Assembly (NCBI RefSeq): GCF_014356525.2
Contig: NC_052516.1
Coordinates: 24,940,070 to 25,004,069 of the forward strand
Reading direction: 5' to 3'
DNA from: Nilaparvata lugens
Taxonomy: Eukaryota; Arthropoda; Insecta; Hemiptera; Delphacidae
DNA: 64,000 nt
A program made the translations under genes and the position numbers. Positions within the stretch are counted from its first letter, which is position 1. Each line of letters opens with the position of its first letter. The notes below the pieces were generated by a model. The model did not search any database and had not been told where the DNA came from. It saw only the letters and a program-made list of their open reading frames with translations. This document shows positions 1 to 11,815 of the stretch, one piece after another.

Positions 1-235
1 GATATGAGAGATTCATCTGATATTCCTGACCACAATGACGGAAGGAATCATGTTCAGACATTTTCAGAACAAATTCTCGACTGAGACCAAATCGATGTCC
101 TTCTCGTAGTATACGTGATGTGTCATTATGTGATACATACGTGATGCTCCTCTATTCGAAGAGACATATCGTAGAGATCATCTCTGCTGTGTCATGTACG
201 CTAGCTTCCAGACAAACAAGGAAGCTCTACAGTAT

Positions 236-1135
236 TTTGAAAATAAGGAGGAGAAGTAATAGAAGAAACAAGAACCTTTTGTGGAGTAGTGGAGGAAAGA
301 AGATGTAGCGAATGAGAAAAAGAAGGAAGCGAATATTATTGGCGAAGGAAGAGCAAAAATTGAAAGAATGCCGAGAACAAGACAAGAGAAGGAACAAGAA
401 AGGGAAATAGAAGTGACAGCAAGAAATTTATAGAAAAATATGTTGAAGGAGAGAAGCAGAGAGGTAGAAGTTAGAGAAGAGAATGGGAAGAAGAAAGTGA
501 ATGAGAATATAGAAGAGAGTGAAAGGGGAAATACAATTTCTGATTTGAGAAGAGATTTATTGATTCATTTATTGTTCAAAACACTAAGATTATAATTATT
601 GTATAATAATTATTATGACCATGAGGAAAAATTGGGTTGAGCCTGTACCATTTTCTTCCAAAATTATGTTTGAGACAAAAGAAGAAGAAGTGAGTAAAGA
701 GGAGGCGGAAATGGCAGAATGAAGTAAGAGAAGAGTGAGTGATGAGAGTGGAGATGTAGAAAACGTATGAGGAGAGGGAATGAAGATATAAGGAATGTGA
801 GAGACAAGGAAAGTGGGAGAGAAGGAATGCAATAAATCTGACAAGAAGATGTATAGGAAAAAAGTGAGAATAACGTGAAAAATAGAGTATATTTGGATAG
901 ATGGATATGGGAAGGAAACAGGAAAGAAACCAATGGAGAAACGAAGGAGGAGGAGAGAAAGTATAGGAAGGACAAAAGAGGATGACTGAAAGCAGAAGAA
1001 GAAAAATATGAAAACAAGAGAATGAAGAAGTAGAAGAAGAACAAATCATGGGCAAAAAGAAGATGAAGAAGAAGAATGAGAAGGACAAGAACAAGAAAAC
1101 GAAGAAGAAGATATAAGAGAAAGAGTGTGATATTT
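236..1135. repeat. Purine-rich (GA) low-complexity tract
   Basis: About 900 bases that are almost all A and G on the given strand, with irregular gaa, gag and aaga runs and no fixed period. The opposite strand gives long S/F/L-rich frames (for example 576-1253) that are by-products of the composition, so no gene is called. It starts gradually after a short ordinary stretch (1-235) in which I see nothing. Confidence 0.85.
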
Positions 1136-1547
1136 GGAAATCCGTCAGGATCAGAGGCAAAGTGAAGTCATCCATGTTGGAGTCTCGATACATGGTCGGT
1201 TGCGTTTCTGTTGCTGTTTCAGATTCCGTTGCTGGTTCACAAATACAAGACACGTTCCACCATTCTAAAGTCCTTTGCTCTGTTCGCGATCCGCTATTTG
1301 CTCCAAGATCATGGCTGCTTGCAAGATCTACGCAATTCGTCTATCTTGATCCTGTTCCTTTATCCTCTTGCTCCCACTTATTATCCTTCAAAACCTTTTT
1401 CTCTCCCCCACTCACCTCTACTATACTATAGTGCAGAACTGTTAAATAATTATTATTCATCTCTTAAGTTTGATTTAATTTTATTGTCAATTTTTGTAAA
1501 GGTTACCATAGGCAACAGCCTAGTAACAATTATCAATCAATATATCG
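1136..1547. other. Complex-sequence stretch, no gene recognised
   Basis: Composition returns to normal between the GA tract and a CTAT microsatellite. Short frames exist on both strands, including a minus-strand one whose first residues (T/E-rich, then acidic, about 1150-1253) are not low complexity. I cannot match it to a family and see no convincing splice or start context. It could be an old exon or a repeat edge. Confidence 0.3.
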
Positions 1548-1576
1548 TCTATCTATCTATCTATCTATCTATCTAT
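1548..1576 (+). repeat. (CTAT)n microsatellite
   Basis: Seven uninterrupted tetranucleotide units. Confidence 0.95.
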
Positions 1577-1694
1577 CCTCTACACAAGCTTTCTTCTTAT
1601 TTTTCTCCTCCATCTTTTATTCAGAATATTGTTTCAGTAGAGTTCTAGTGAAGTTGACATTTACATGCTAACCAATGAGAGTATGGTAATAATA

Positions 1695-1790
1695 ATATCG
1701 AGTGACCTGGCTAGGTCAGGTCTGGTGTCAGAGTTTTCAGGTCCCAACTCATCAATTTCAGGGCTTCTTACATGACCTAACGACAATTTT
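1695..1790 (+). repeat. Dispersed repeat family G, copy 1
   Basis: This ~95 bp segment (gtgacctggct..., ...catgacctaacgaca) reappears in reverse orientation at 59989-60077 with a few substitutions. The class is unknown. It is too short to tell whether this is a MITE fragment or part of a longer element. The following 1791-3084 is AT-rich sequence in which I see no gene or repeat. Confidence 0.6.
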
Positions 1791-3084
1791 AGGCTGCCGG
1801 GATCGACGACTTAAAGTGTCCATACGAAACAAGTGGAGAGTATGATGTAAAGCGCGATGCGAAGTTAATAGACAGAAGGTAGTCTACTAACGTTGAGCCC
1901 GACATGCCCTTATGTTGATAAGACCTCTGGTTTTAATATAAATTGTGCCGCTCTAAAATGTGCTGTATTGGATAAATGGTATCGTTGGAATGCTATCGAC
2001 AAGAGTTGTCAGCGGTAAACCTTGAAACGCCTGAGCCGCTCCAAATCATACTGTATTTATTAATTGAAGAAAACTTCTCACTTGATTGCACCCATTTCTT
2101 CTCCCCTTTTCAACACAATATTTCCCTGTTTCATAGATGAATAGTTTCTAGACCTACCGAACCGGCCGGAGACATTACAGCTTAGTTAGCTCTTGTTTTC
2201 GTTTTAGTATGAGATCGGAAACCGACTTGTGAGCATAAACATACTGCATAGGCATAACTAGCCGCCATAACATTGAATCCACTTTTCATGAAAAACACTA
2301 TTAGCAACCTCCTGTCATTGTCACCAACATACCCATGTTATTTAGAATCATTTTCCGTCTCACTATCGTCTGTGAGACGATTTATCGTCTAAATTGCCTA
2401 CTGCATATTCCATTTTTCTCTATGTTGACCGATTTCTTATAAATAATTGTTAGAAAATTTGTAATACTGTATTGTAAATATGGGGACGATATGAAGGTAC
2501 CTCCTTGAGAGACATTTATAAGTCCGGTGTCCCTGGAAACAATCTGTCCATGGAAAGTGTCTTTAGCACTTTCAATTGAGTAAAAAATATGATGACGGGT
2601 AAATCTTCACAATATACTGTACTTTCTTAATGGCCCTTCTCATTAGTTTGCAAGTTGTAGGCTATTCATGAGCGAGGTCTACTGTTCGCAGAACTACTTG
2701 TATAATATATCAAATTTTGCTATTTATATTGGATTACATAGATTACTCACAAAGTCTTTCATTTGTAGATTATCTTATCCAAATGATTTCAGTTACTTTA
2801 CACACACACTCACTTGAACAAATTCTAAAATTTGCCATTGTTTGCTCAATCATCACTTGTGGAATTACTTCAATTTCTCGTTGAATGACGTCCTTTAGTT
2901 CTGTGGATTATTGGCTGCTCAATAACGGTACATTTGTTTATCCACAAATCCTGAAAAATGAAAATGTTCCTCGTCACTTGAAAGAATAACGGAATCCTGG
3001 TGGACATTTTCGAGAATGAACTCGCTAGCGGCTTTGCAATGTGCTCAATAATTTGCATTAGGCTGTTGTACTTACATTATCTTA

Positions 3085-3256
3085 AGGTGCGTACAGATAT
3101 ACGCGCCGCGAACATGAGCAATTCACTTTTGAGCTAATCACAGCTGACTATATCTGTATTTTTACAGAAACGGTAAGATACAGATATAAAAAGCTTGGCA
3201 TCAGCTGATTAAAAGTGAATTGCTCATGTTCGCGGCGCGTATAGCTGTACGCACCT
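3085..3256. mobile_element. PIF/Harbinger-type MITE, family B copy 1
   Basis: A 172 bp element that is nearly one long hairpin: the left end AGGTGCGTACAGATATACGC is repeated inverted at the right end, and the arms continue through GCGCCGCGAACATGAGCAA. It is flanked by a 3 bp TTA duplication (3082-3084 and 3257-3259). Two further copies (15340, 26045) carry TAA duplications. A TWA target duplication is the hallmark of PIF/Harbinger transposition. No transposase is encoded, so movement would have needed one from elsewhere. Confidence 0.85.
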
Positions 3257-3313
3257 TTATACGGCTGGAATTTTAGGTCGGAATGAAGAATTTATCGTAC
3301 ACTTTGATAAGAA

Positions 3314-3565
3314 ATGGCTAGCGCAACAGCATGTTTCGCTGCTGAACGTCGTGGAGACCTTGTAACAGCTACTCAGGCGTTTTTCAGGCGTTCTCACGGT
3401 TCGTTTTCGTCCTGTTGGTTTCGTTTTAAAGCGGACAACGTGTTCCTGAAATTCTTTACCTACAACAAGATCTTATTCCTACTGGAAACAGGTGCGTGTC
3501 GATTTAAATTATTGAAATGTCTGCGATATAAACGCTGTGTTGAAATAACTGAGTTCTTATTTTAA
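3314..3565 (+). CDS. Unrecognised 83-codon frame
   Basis: A short frame starting MASATACFAAERRG in sequence of ordinary composition, just downstream of the family B MITE. The first half is Ala/Arg-rich and the second half aromatic and Lys-rich. I do not recognise a domain, and no second exon or repeat copy supports it. It is listed because it is not low complexity, but it may well be chance. Confidence 0.12.
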   Translation: MASATACFAAERRGDLVTATQAFFRRSHGSFSSCWFRFKADNVFLKFFTYNKILFLLETGACRFKLLKCLRYKRCVEITEFLF

Positions 3566-3654
3566 GAATAAACTTCAATCAGAAACGCATGATGTTCACT
3601 TGACCACGACATACTGGCTACTGAAATGACAAGAATATACCTTTTGATATACAA

Positions 3655-3930
3655 CCATAGAGAAACAATAGCATAAGTAGATATCCCATGGTATAGGGCG
3701 TTTATGTCGCAATTTTTACTGTTATCTCAAGCCGATAGTCCACGTAGTTCTTTCTTGTGAAGCTTTATGACGCTGATAGTCTCTCAAATTGTGCCGTTCA
3801 TACACTCTCACCCCAACAAAACAGAAAAATTGACAATAATCAACAGTAATCGGCTTGAGATAACAGTAAAAGTTGCGACATAAACGCCCTATACCATGGG
3901 ATATCTACTTACGCTATTGTTTCTCTATGG
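3655..3930. mobile_element. Family D fold-back MITE, copy 1
   Basis: A 276 bp element with ~85 bp inverted ends beginning CCATAGAGAAACAATAGC and ending in the reverse complement, including the inner block CCCATGGTATAGGGCG. Flanked by identical 5 bp TACAA (3650-3654, 3931-3935). The centre is a non-palindromic ~100 bp core shared with the copies at 20291, 39597 and 62984. There is no coding capacity. Confidence 0.85.
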
Positions 3931-3989
3931 TACAACATTCCCGCCTTTTCAATGACAGTGTTTCAAACAACAATATTACTGCAAAATCG

Positions 3990-4569
3990 TCAGATTAATA
4001 TGTAATATATTTCTCTCCCTTCCTATTATTTCTCATTCAATTTGTCGATTCCTGTTCATATCCTCTCTTTGGTAATTTTTTCCCTTTCACCTCTCTAAAT
4101 ATACATTCATCGCTTCTCTAATGTTCTCTACCTTATTCTTCATCTAATCTTCCACACCACTTTATCTCATTCCTCCAATTCTTCCCCTTTTCATTATCCT
4201 CCTTCCGACATTCTATTTATTCTACTTACTTCAACCTACATTCTTCTTTTCTCTCCTTTTTTCTCCTCTAATTGTTTCATCCCTCACCTGCTCATCTCCA
4301 TTCTTAGCTCATATTTCCTCTTCTTCCTCTTCTTTCCTCAGTTTCACTCCATCAAATCTCCCTCCTTTGATAATATGTTTTTCCATTTTCTATGTTCATT
4401 CCTTTAACCCATTTCAACATTTAAACCTTTTCCTTATTCTCTCTCCTCTTCCTCATCCTTATTCCTTCCTCATCTCATTCCCCTTCGCCGATTCCCTCGA
4501 TTCCTCCCTCATCCATTTTTTTTCTTCTGTCATTCTTTTTCTTTCTTCATTCCTGCTTCCTCCCCTTCC
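3990..4569. repeat. Pyrimidine-rich tract leading into minisatellite
   Basis: CT-rich sequence with no fixed period, grading into the 87 bp array. The reading frame from 4367 is composition-driven. Confidence 0.7.
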
Positions 4570-5372
4570 TTCCCTCATCCACCATTCATTCACCAGTCCC
4601 ATCCCTATCCATATTTCTTCTTTGGTCTTTCTTTGTCTTCCTTTATTCCTGCTTCCTCTCCTTATTCCTCATTCATTCTCCAGTCCCTTCCCTATCCATA
4701 TTTCTTCTTTGGTCATTCTTTGTCTTCCTTTATTCCTGCTTCCTCTCCTTATTCCACATTAATTCTTCAGTCCCTTCCCTATCCATATTTCTTCTTTGGT
4801 CTTCCTTTGTCTTCCTTTATTCCTGATTCCTCTCCTTATTCCTCATTCATTCTCCAGTCCCTACACTATCCATATTTCTTCTTTGGTCATTCTTTGTCTT
4901 CCTTCATTCCAGCTTCATCTCCTTATTTCTCATTCCCTCAGTCCCTTCCCTATCCATATTTCTTCTTTGTCATTCTTTCTCTTTTTTCATTCCAGCTTCC
5001 TCTCCTCATTCCTCATTCATTCACCAGTCCCTTCCCTATCCATATTTCTTCTTTGAGCATTATTTCTCTCCTTTCATTCCTGCTTCCTCTCCTAATACCT
5101 CATTGCCTCACTCCCTTCCCTATCCATATCTCTTCTTTGGTTATTCTTTCTCTTCCTTTATTCCAGCATCCTCTGCTTATTCCTCATTCATTCTCCAGTC
5201 CCTTCCCTATCTATATTTCTTTTTTGGTAATTCTTCCTCTTCCTTCATTCCTTCTTCCTCTCCTTATTCCTCATTCATTCTCCAGTCCCTTCCCTATCCA
5301 TATCTCTTCTTTGGTCATTCTTTCTCTTCCTCCATTTCAGCTCCCTCTCCTTATTCCTCATCCATCTCATCA
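4570..5372 (+). repeat. 87 bp pyrimidine minisatellite, about nine units
   Basis: The block CCCTATCCATATTTCTTC recurs near 4603, 4690, 4777, 4864, 4948, 5034, 5118, 5205 and 5292, giving spacings of 84-87 bp. Because 87 is 29 codons, a frame of 249 codons stays open (4633-5382) and reads as a 29-residue S/P/F/Y repeat. The same property keeps other frames open, so it is not evidence of a protein. A degenerate unit continues at 7198-7280, past the LINE, so the LINE landed inside the array. Confidence 0.9.
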
Positions 5373-5601
5373 TGTGTTTTGATGGGATTAAGCTTAAGGC
5401 CATTTTTCTTTGTCCATTCCACTATCGAATTGATATCCTGATTCATTATTCCAACTGTTTCATTAATTTTTGTTATGGGACAGCTTAAATAGATTTGAAG
5501 GTCGTCTGCATAAGTATGGAAACTGGAGAATTTGATAATGGAAGAAAGGTCATTAGCATACAAAGTGAAGAGGAGAGGGCCTAAAATTGAACCTTATGGA
5601 G
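5373..5601 (-). repeat. Inverted arm of the LINE RT region
   Basis: This ~229 bp segment is an almost perfect reverse complement of 5602-5830, meeting it with essentially no spacer around GAGTACC at 5599-5605. The minus strand therefore reads the same RT stretch ([15 protein letters not shown]). A zero-loop palindrome at the 5' end of a LINE suggests template switching during target-primed reverse transcription. A fold-back assembly artefact is the alternative. Confidence 0.85.
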
Positions 5602-6565
5602 TACCACAAGGTTCAATTTTAGGCCCTCTCCTCTTCACTTTGTATGCTAATGACCTTTCTTCCATTATCAAATTCTCCAGTTTCCATACTTATGCAGACG
5701 ACCTTCAAATCTATTTAAGCTGTCCCATAACAAAAATTAATGAAACAGTTGGAATAATGAATCAGGATATCAATTCGATAGTGGAATGGACAAAGAAAAA
5801 TGGCCTTAAGCTTAATCCCATCAAAACACAACCCATTATAATTGGATATTCTCGTCTTATAAACAATATTGACCTTGAATCGATTCACAAATTAGTGTAG
5901 ACGATAATGACATTCCTTACTGTAGCTCAGTTAAAAATTTAGGCATTATTATGAATAATACTCTTGACTGGTCAGAACAAGTGAACAAAACTTGTAAAAA
6001 GGTATTCTCAGCCATGCATGCATTGAAGAAAATGCACGATATCCTCCCTAGAAACATTAAATTATTATTGGTTCAATCTCTCATCTTCCCACATTTAATG
6101 TATTGTAATTCTGTTCTTAACGATATGCAAGTCACTCTGAATGATAAACTACAGCGTTGCCAAAATTATTGTCTACGTTTCGTCTACTCTCTCCAACGCC
6201 ATGATCATATCACCCCAGCCCACATTGCTAGTTCAACATTGAAGCTTCCCGATCAGAGGCTTTTTCGAATAGTCAAGCTTGTTAGAGATATCTTGAAATA
6301 CGGTAATCCGAACTATTTTAAAGATGATTTCAAATTTGTCTCTGAAGGTAGGAGGATAGATGCTTCACATACTAGAACCGGAGAAAGTACTTTAAGGATA
6401 CCCAATCATCGAACTACTATTTTCACAAAATCCTTCTTAGTCAGTGCCTGTCGTGCATGGAATGCACTTCCTGTTTCTATCAGGTCCATCGAGAGCCGAG
6501 CGAGCTTCATCCTGACTTTAAAAAAACATCTTTTGGAAGAAATGACTGAAACTGTCAGGCCCTAG
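5602..6565 (+). pseudogene. LINE reverse transcriptase remnant, C-terminal half, frameshifted
   Basis: The first part reads [13 protein letters not shown], then LYANDL and [12 protein letters not shown] motif 4 region and the catalytic YADD box. The frame breaks at about 5878-5882. One frame stops at 5898-5900, while the +2 frame continues without interruption from 5882 ([16 protein letters not shown]) through LGIIMNNTLDW and a ~200-residue C-terminal region ending at 6565. That region carries the usual LINE signatures VNKTCKKVFSAMHALKK, RWNALP-like (CRAWNALPVSIRS) and a final FILTLKKHLL. The RT fingers, the first catalytic Asp motif and the endonuclease are missing. It would have copied LINE RNA at a nicked target site. 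This copy cannot. No ribonuclease H domain follows RT, consistent with the CR1/L2/Jockey group. Confidence 0.85.
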
Positions 6566-7197
6566 AACGATCACATGACAACCATCCCCCACCATCCACA
6601 AATACAAACCTTTAAACTGTTATAGAACGAATTGTATATATATATATATATATTATATAAGCTCATGTTATTCACTTATCCACTGCATACTGCTGTATAT
6701 TACTGAAAGTTGATTACCCTGATCTACTTTCAGCCTACTTCATTTTATTAATCAATTATTGATCTTATCTACCTATATAATATTTTACTTTATAAATTTT
6801 CTGTTTTTTTTTCTCTTAAATATTCATTGATTAAAACTTTTACAATATTTCCATTAATAAATAAATCCTTAGTTTTAATAATGAAATTAACGTTCTGGTA
6901 GAGAGTTAGTGGGGAGGATATTTTAATATTCTTTCCGAAGAATGGACATTGATATGTCCAAAGCTCCGCCAATTTATGTAGATGCATAACAATATAATTA
7001 TTATCTATAGTTATTATATTACAAATTGCGTTTTCATATCATATACAGTTCAATAATTATTTTCTTAGTCTATATCATGTAAATTCATCTATAATTTTGC
7101 TGTATTGTAAGCTATTGTATATAAGTGTATAAGACAGTATATATTGTAATCTACATGAATAAAGTACTCAATCAATCAATCAATCAATCAATCAATC
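6566..7197 (+). repeat. LINE 3' UTR and (TCAA)n tail
   Basis: AT-rich. The terminal ~300 bp (from GGTAGAGAGTTAGTGGGG at about 6897) recurs at 26219-26509 (minus), 35169-35263 (minus, partial), 41561-41850, 42027-42317 and 42503-42794. It contains the perfect inverted pair GGACATTGATATGTCC. A (TA)n run sits at 6636-6653. Confidence 0.85.
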
Positions 7198-7735
7198 CAT
7201 TCCCCCAATCCCTCCCCTAACCATATATCTTCTTCGGTGACTCTTTTTCTTCCTTCCATTCATCCTTTTCCTCTCCTTCTTTACTAACTCCTCCAATCCA
7301 TCTTCTTTTTCTTGTTATTATTCTTCTTCTTTTTCCTCTTCATCAACTCCTCCACCCCCTCCACCTCCTCCCCCTCCTTCTCCTCCACCTCCTCCTCCTC
7401 CTCCTCCTCCAACTCCTCCCACTCCACCTCCTTCTTCTTCTCCTTCTTCTTCTTCTTCACCTCCTCTTCCTCCTTCTTCTTCTTCTTCTCCTTTTTCTCC
7501 TTTTTCCTCTTCATCCCCTCATCCACCCCTTCCTCCTCCTCCTACCCCTCCTTCTCCTCCTCCTCCTCCTCCTACTCCACCTCCTTCTCCTTCTCCTTCC
7601 CCCTCTTCTTCTTCACCTCATCCTTCTTCTTCTTCTTCTTCTTCTTCTTCTTCTTCTTCTTCTTCTTCTTCTTCTTCTTCTTCTTCTTCTTCTTCTTCTT
7701 CTCTTCTTCTTCTTCTTCTTCTTCTGATCTTCTTC
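7198..7735 (+). repeat. Pyrimidine tract: one minisatellite unit, then (CTT)n
   Basis: 7198-7280 is a degenerate 87 bp unit. It is followed by cct/ctt-rich sequence ending in a nearly pure (CTT)n run of ~100 bp (7624-7725). The S/F-rich frames on the plus strand and K/E-rich ones on the minus strand are artefacts. 7736-8271 is ordinary sequence in which I see no gene. Confidence 0.9.
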
Positions 7736-8271
7736 CTACCCATCTCTCTCCATTGGTTATTATTCTTTTTCTCCCAATTGTGTTTCTCTCACCGTGCTCT
7801 GGTATGATTGTCGGTGGCGTGAAATATTACCGAGAGTGTTACACACATTTGACACATGTATCCAGCTGATAAATGCGCCGATATCCCTCCAAATCCATCC
7901 CTGTCAGGGAGAGATAACCAGGGAGAAATTCTGCATTCAGGGAGCAAACTGCTGGGATTGCAAGCATGTACGAAAGGTAATGCAAAAAAAATAGGATTGG
8001 TAGATAACATTTTGTTACAGGAGATATCCTGAGAACAAAGATTTCAGAAAAATGTTTCGAGGGTGTCAAAATTTTCGTGGAATAAGGTATAAGATTTATT
8101 CGTTCTTGAAGATATAGGCATAGATAAAAGATAGCAGATATATGTAAGCTTATATGCTCTATGGGCCAGCATGTGGAAGAGTCAGAAGTGACATGTCATA
8201 ATTTAAAAAATACAAAACAGAAATTACATCAAAGATGTACATTCAACAAAAGATAGCAGAAGAAGTTATAC

Positions 8272-8508
8272 AATGGTATAAGGCGTTTATGTTTCAATTT
8301 TCAATGTTAACAGAAGCCGATAGTACCAGTAGTTGCTTCTCGTGAAGCTATTTGACGCTGGTAGTCTCTCATACTATGCCGTTCTTACACTCTGACCTGG
8401 CCAAAACAGTAGGTAATGAAAGAAAATAGTGGACAGTAATCGGCTTGAGTTTACAAAAATTGGCTTGGAATTTGTGAACATAAACGATCAATACCATGGA
8501 ATATAGAA
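8272..8508. mobile_element. Family D MITE, copy 2, decayed
   Basis: It retains the inner inverted blocks (ATGGTATAAGGCGTTTATG left, ATAAACGATCAATACCATGG right) and the central core, but has lost the outermost CCATAGAGAAAC ends. Clearly older than the other four copies. Confidence 0.75.
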
Positions 8509-8878
8509 AGTAGGATAATTGAATAATAATGATATTAACTTGCTGCGGAATTAGGATAACCTACGGTAACTATATTACCCATATAGATTATTATGAAGGT
8601 GAATTATTATAAGGTATATAAAGGTATGTTAGGTATATTACCCATAAAAAGAGGGTAATATAACTGTAACAACCTAACCGAATGTCTAGCATTAATTAAA
8701 ATTCCATTTGATCAATTATCATTTATTCTTATTCCTTTTATTAAATCATTTTATTGACTATAATTATTGCTAGGTGATATCATTTTGTTGGAATGAGGAA
8801 GTAATTAGGATTTAAACGTTAATTTTCATGTATTATTTTATTACATATGTATTCAGTTAATCCAGTACTGGGAATTTT

Positions 8879-9003
8879 ACTTTCCTTGCCCTATTACCAT
8901 GAGTAAGGAGAGTATTGCTTTCCGAAAAAAATTAAGTTACCCCAATTTCCAAATTTCTATACGTTCCAAGGTCACCTGAGTCCAAAAAAGTGTTTGTGTG
9001 TGT

Positions 9004-9072
<69 letters not shown>

Positions 9073-9722
9073 ACGATATCTCATCTTCCAATTAACGGAA
9101 TGACTTGAAATTTGGAACTTAAGGTCCTTAATCTATGAGGATCCGACACGAACAATTCCGATCAAATGCAATTCACGATGGCGGCTGAAATGGCGAAAAT
9201 GTTGTAAAAAACAGGGGTTTTCGCGATTTTCTCGAAAACGGCTCCAACGATTTTGATCAAATTCATACCTAGGAAAGTCATTGATAACTGCAACAAATGT
9301 CTCATATCTGTAAAAGTTTTAGGATCTCCGCCTCATTTATGCAAAGTTTGATTTTAGATTCCCAATTATCAGGCTTTAGATACGAATTGAACTTAAAAAA
9401 AAATTTCAAGTGGAAAAGATTCAGCATAAAAATTTCTACAATAAATGTTCAGTAGCATTTTCACCTAAAATTTGAAATAAGCTCGAAATTAGAGAAAATA
9501 AGATTATTCAATTGCAAACTGTTGGCAACTGTTGATTCTATTAAATCATCCACTATGAAGAGATAGCAGACTTCGTGTGTCTGCAGCGCTATAATTGTCC
9601 TGTGACCAGCTGGCTCAGATATTAGAAAAGTAGACTTGAGATGCGCGGGAACACTAGCGTCAGTTGATCAATTCTCATAACGGCAAGGAAAGTTATGTGA
9701 GTGCGCGGCACCAGATTTTTTT
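8879..9722 (-). repeat. Family A dispersed repeat, copy 1
   Basis: About 845 bp. In the orientation used here, A elements begin ATCTGGTGTGGCGCACTC and end with a hairpin whose arms are ACTTTCCTT / AAGGAAAGT. This copy is reversed. It contains a (GT)n run (8993-9070), then the recurring blocks GACTTGAAATTTGGAACTT and GGATCCGACACGAACAA. No ORF is conserved between copies and no clean terminal inverted repeat is visible, so its class is unknown. Confidence 0.85.
8993..9070. repeat. (GT)n microsatellite inside family A
   Basis: Dinucleotide run with two interruptions. Every full-length A copy in the window has a GT/AC run at this point, so the run travels with the element. Confidence 0.95.
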
Positions 9723-10143
9723 TTAATAATATGTATTGGAGTTGTACTATTTTGAAACTAAATCAATTTCAGGAGTAGGCTACGATAGCCAGTTCCACTC
9801 GTATACAGTACCTATTGATTTTCTCCACGAATTTTTCATGGAGTTTAGTCCATTCAATGATTGAAGACTATAGTAAGAAACATCATCTGAATATTTTATG
9901 TTATTTTATTTATCTATTAGGTTACCAAAAACAATACAACGATCGGGAATAGTTATTTGTGCAACTAGTGCGCAAAGTGACAGTCTGCTGCACCAAAAGA
10001 AACGTTTACGGAATGGCTTCTTGAGTGCAGCAGAGGAACTTTGCGCACGTATTTCACATTTAGTTTTTCCTACAGTTACCATTGAATATGAGAAGTGGTT
10101 GATTGAATGATTATGGGTAAAATGATGGCTGAAATCCATCAAT

Positions 10144-10188
<45 letters not shown>

Positions 10189-11365
10189 TGCTGTTATTAA
10201 TAGCAACTTTAATTCATTTAAAAATTAATAATCCAATTTAAGTTGAAAATTCTCAGCCAAAGTTCTCATTTTTATTCATTCAAGAATCAGAAAAAATACA
10301 GATGGAACAAAAAGTTCACATTCAAAATACACGCCAACAGCTTGTTGGCTGAACCGAGATGCAAGATGGCTGAACACAACAAGATGGCTGAACCGACAAG
10401 CGCGCGACTCAGCGGGAAGAATCGTACCTAAGTTTGTTTCATCCAGCTAAAAATTACTGAAACACGATTCAGAAACTTAGACTTTCGATCAAATTAACGA
10501 GAAAAATGCTCAAAGTAAACTAAAGAATATTTATAAAAATAACATAGAAAACAGAGAATATTTATTGTAATATTGTTATGTTTTTTATTATTTCTATTCA
10601 TATGAATATCGAACGGTAATCATTCAACCTCAAAATTAGAATTTTATAATGTATATTTGCTACTTTTCTCATTTCTTGGAGTTGAAATGATAATTATCGA
10701 TAGAAAAGAACTATTATTTATTATTTAATGATGAGAATTCGTAAATGATGATTATTTAATTATGATTTAGATGAACATTATTCTTGTTTTGGATTTCTAG
10801 ATTGGGATTTTATCATGAATGTAGGGTAGCCATTGAAATGATTCTTATCTAAATCTAACCACAGTCATTTTTACCAACTTAGTTTTTGTTTTCGTGCACT
10901 AAATCCTCCATATAACCCACCAACTATTTTGTGTTGCCATGTTGCAAATCTGGAGTGCAGTAAAAGTTTTTCCCGCACTAGAGCGGAAAAGTGAATCTTT
11001 GCGTTCTGTAATCAGTGCAGGAATCGTCACTTTTCAAGGTAACTGTAGGTAAAAGAAAAAACAGCAAGTGAAATTTATATGAAAAAATGAATAGCAAGGA
11101 ATTTCTTGTCATGTTTTGTGTGTGTTTTTAATAAACTAAAATTGAATTATTTAGTCCATGGAGCATTTACAATATAGCGCTAGAAGAATAATTTATTTTT
11201 GGAAAGGCAAGTTAATCGATTAACTGACTTAGGATACTTACTTCTCCAAACATGCCAGCTATTTATTTCCCCATCTTCTAGACTTGACTAGTTCTTCCTT
11301 GTCTTTGCAAACTTCTCCAACTGACAATCTTCTAGCTAATCTCTCAAACTAAATGCCATTCTGAA
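9723..11365. other. Gene-free AT-rich stretch with one (GT)n run
   Basis: A (GT)n microsatellite lies at 10147-10187. An imperfect inverted pair (GTGCGCAAAGTGACAG near 9969 against AACTTTGCGCACG near 10038) gives a possible fold-back of ~120 bp. I see no gene. Confidence 0.5.
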
Positions 11366-11379
11366 TTGTCTTATTTGAA

Positions 11380-11715
11380 AAGTTATTTCTTCTCCCACTA
11401 CCAAATAATCGATGACATTTTTCTTGTTCTCCTTCTTTCTCTACTCCCTCTTCTTCCTTATTCACTTCATCTTCTTATTTTCCTATTTGTTGTTGTTGTT
11501 GTTTTCTACTTCTTCTTCTTCTTCTTCTTCTCCTTCTTCTTCATCTTCTTCATCTTCTTCTTCTTCTTCTTCATCATCTTCTTCTTCTTCTTCTTCATCA
11601 TCTTCTTCTTCTTCTTCTTTTTCTTCTTCTTCTTTTTCATTTTCTTATTATTCTTCTTCTTCTTCTTCTTCTTCTTCTTTTTCTCCTTCTCCTTCTTCTA
11701 CTACTTCTTTGTTGA
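11380..11715 (+). repeat. (CTT)n-rich pyrimidine tract
   Basis: Mainly ctt with cat interruptions, strongest at 11504-11695. The F-rich and S-rich plus-strand frames are artefacts of the triplet repeat. Confidence 0.9.
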
Positions 11716-11815
11716 TCGATATTCTGAATGAATAATATAGCTATAATATACAATCAATCAATCAATTCATTCATCTCACGAACAAACATACTACAAAATA
11801 ACAAAGAAAGATATA

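Larger units (their letters stand above)
5373..7197 (+). mobile_element. Non-LTR retrotransposon (LINE), 5'-truncated and 5'-inverted
   Basis: From 5' to 3': an inverted copy of part of the RT region (5373-5601), RT and C-terminal coding sequence on the plus strand (about 5602-6565), a 3' UTR (6566-7164) with an aataaag signal near 7158, and a (TCAA)n tail (about 7164-7197). Minisatellite sequence resumes right after the tail, marking both insertion borders. The RT motifs and C-terminal layout fit the Jockey/CR1/L2 branch of LINEs. There is no endonuclease domain or complete ORF2, so this copy is dead. Confidence 0.85.

Noticed and set aside
576..1253. 225-codon minus-strand frame
   Set aside because: Mostly S/F/L from a GA tract on the other strand. 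No domain and heavy composition bias.
4633..5382. 249-codon frame with 29-residue repeats
   Set aside because: Produced by an 87 bp pyrimidine minisatellite. Overlapping frames are also open, and there is no start context or homologue.
8690..8700. AACCTAACC resembling insect telomeric TTAGG repeats
   Set aside because: Only one or two partial units, no array.
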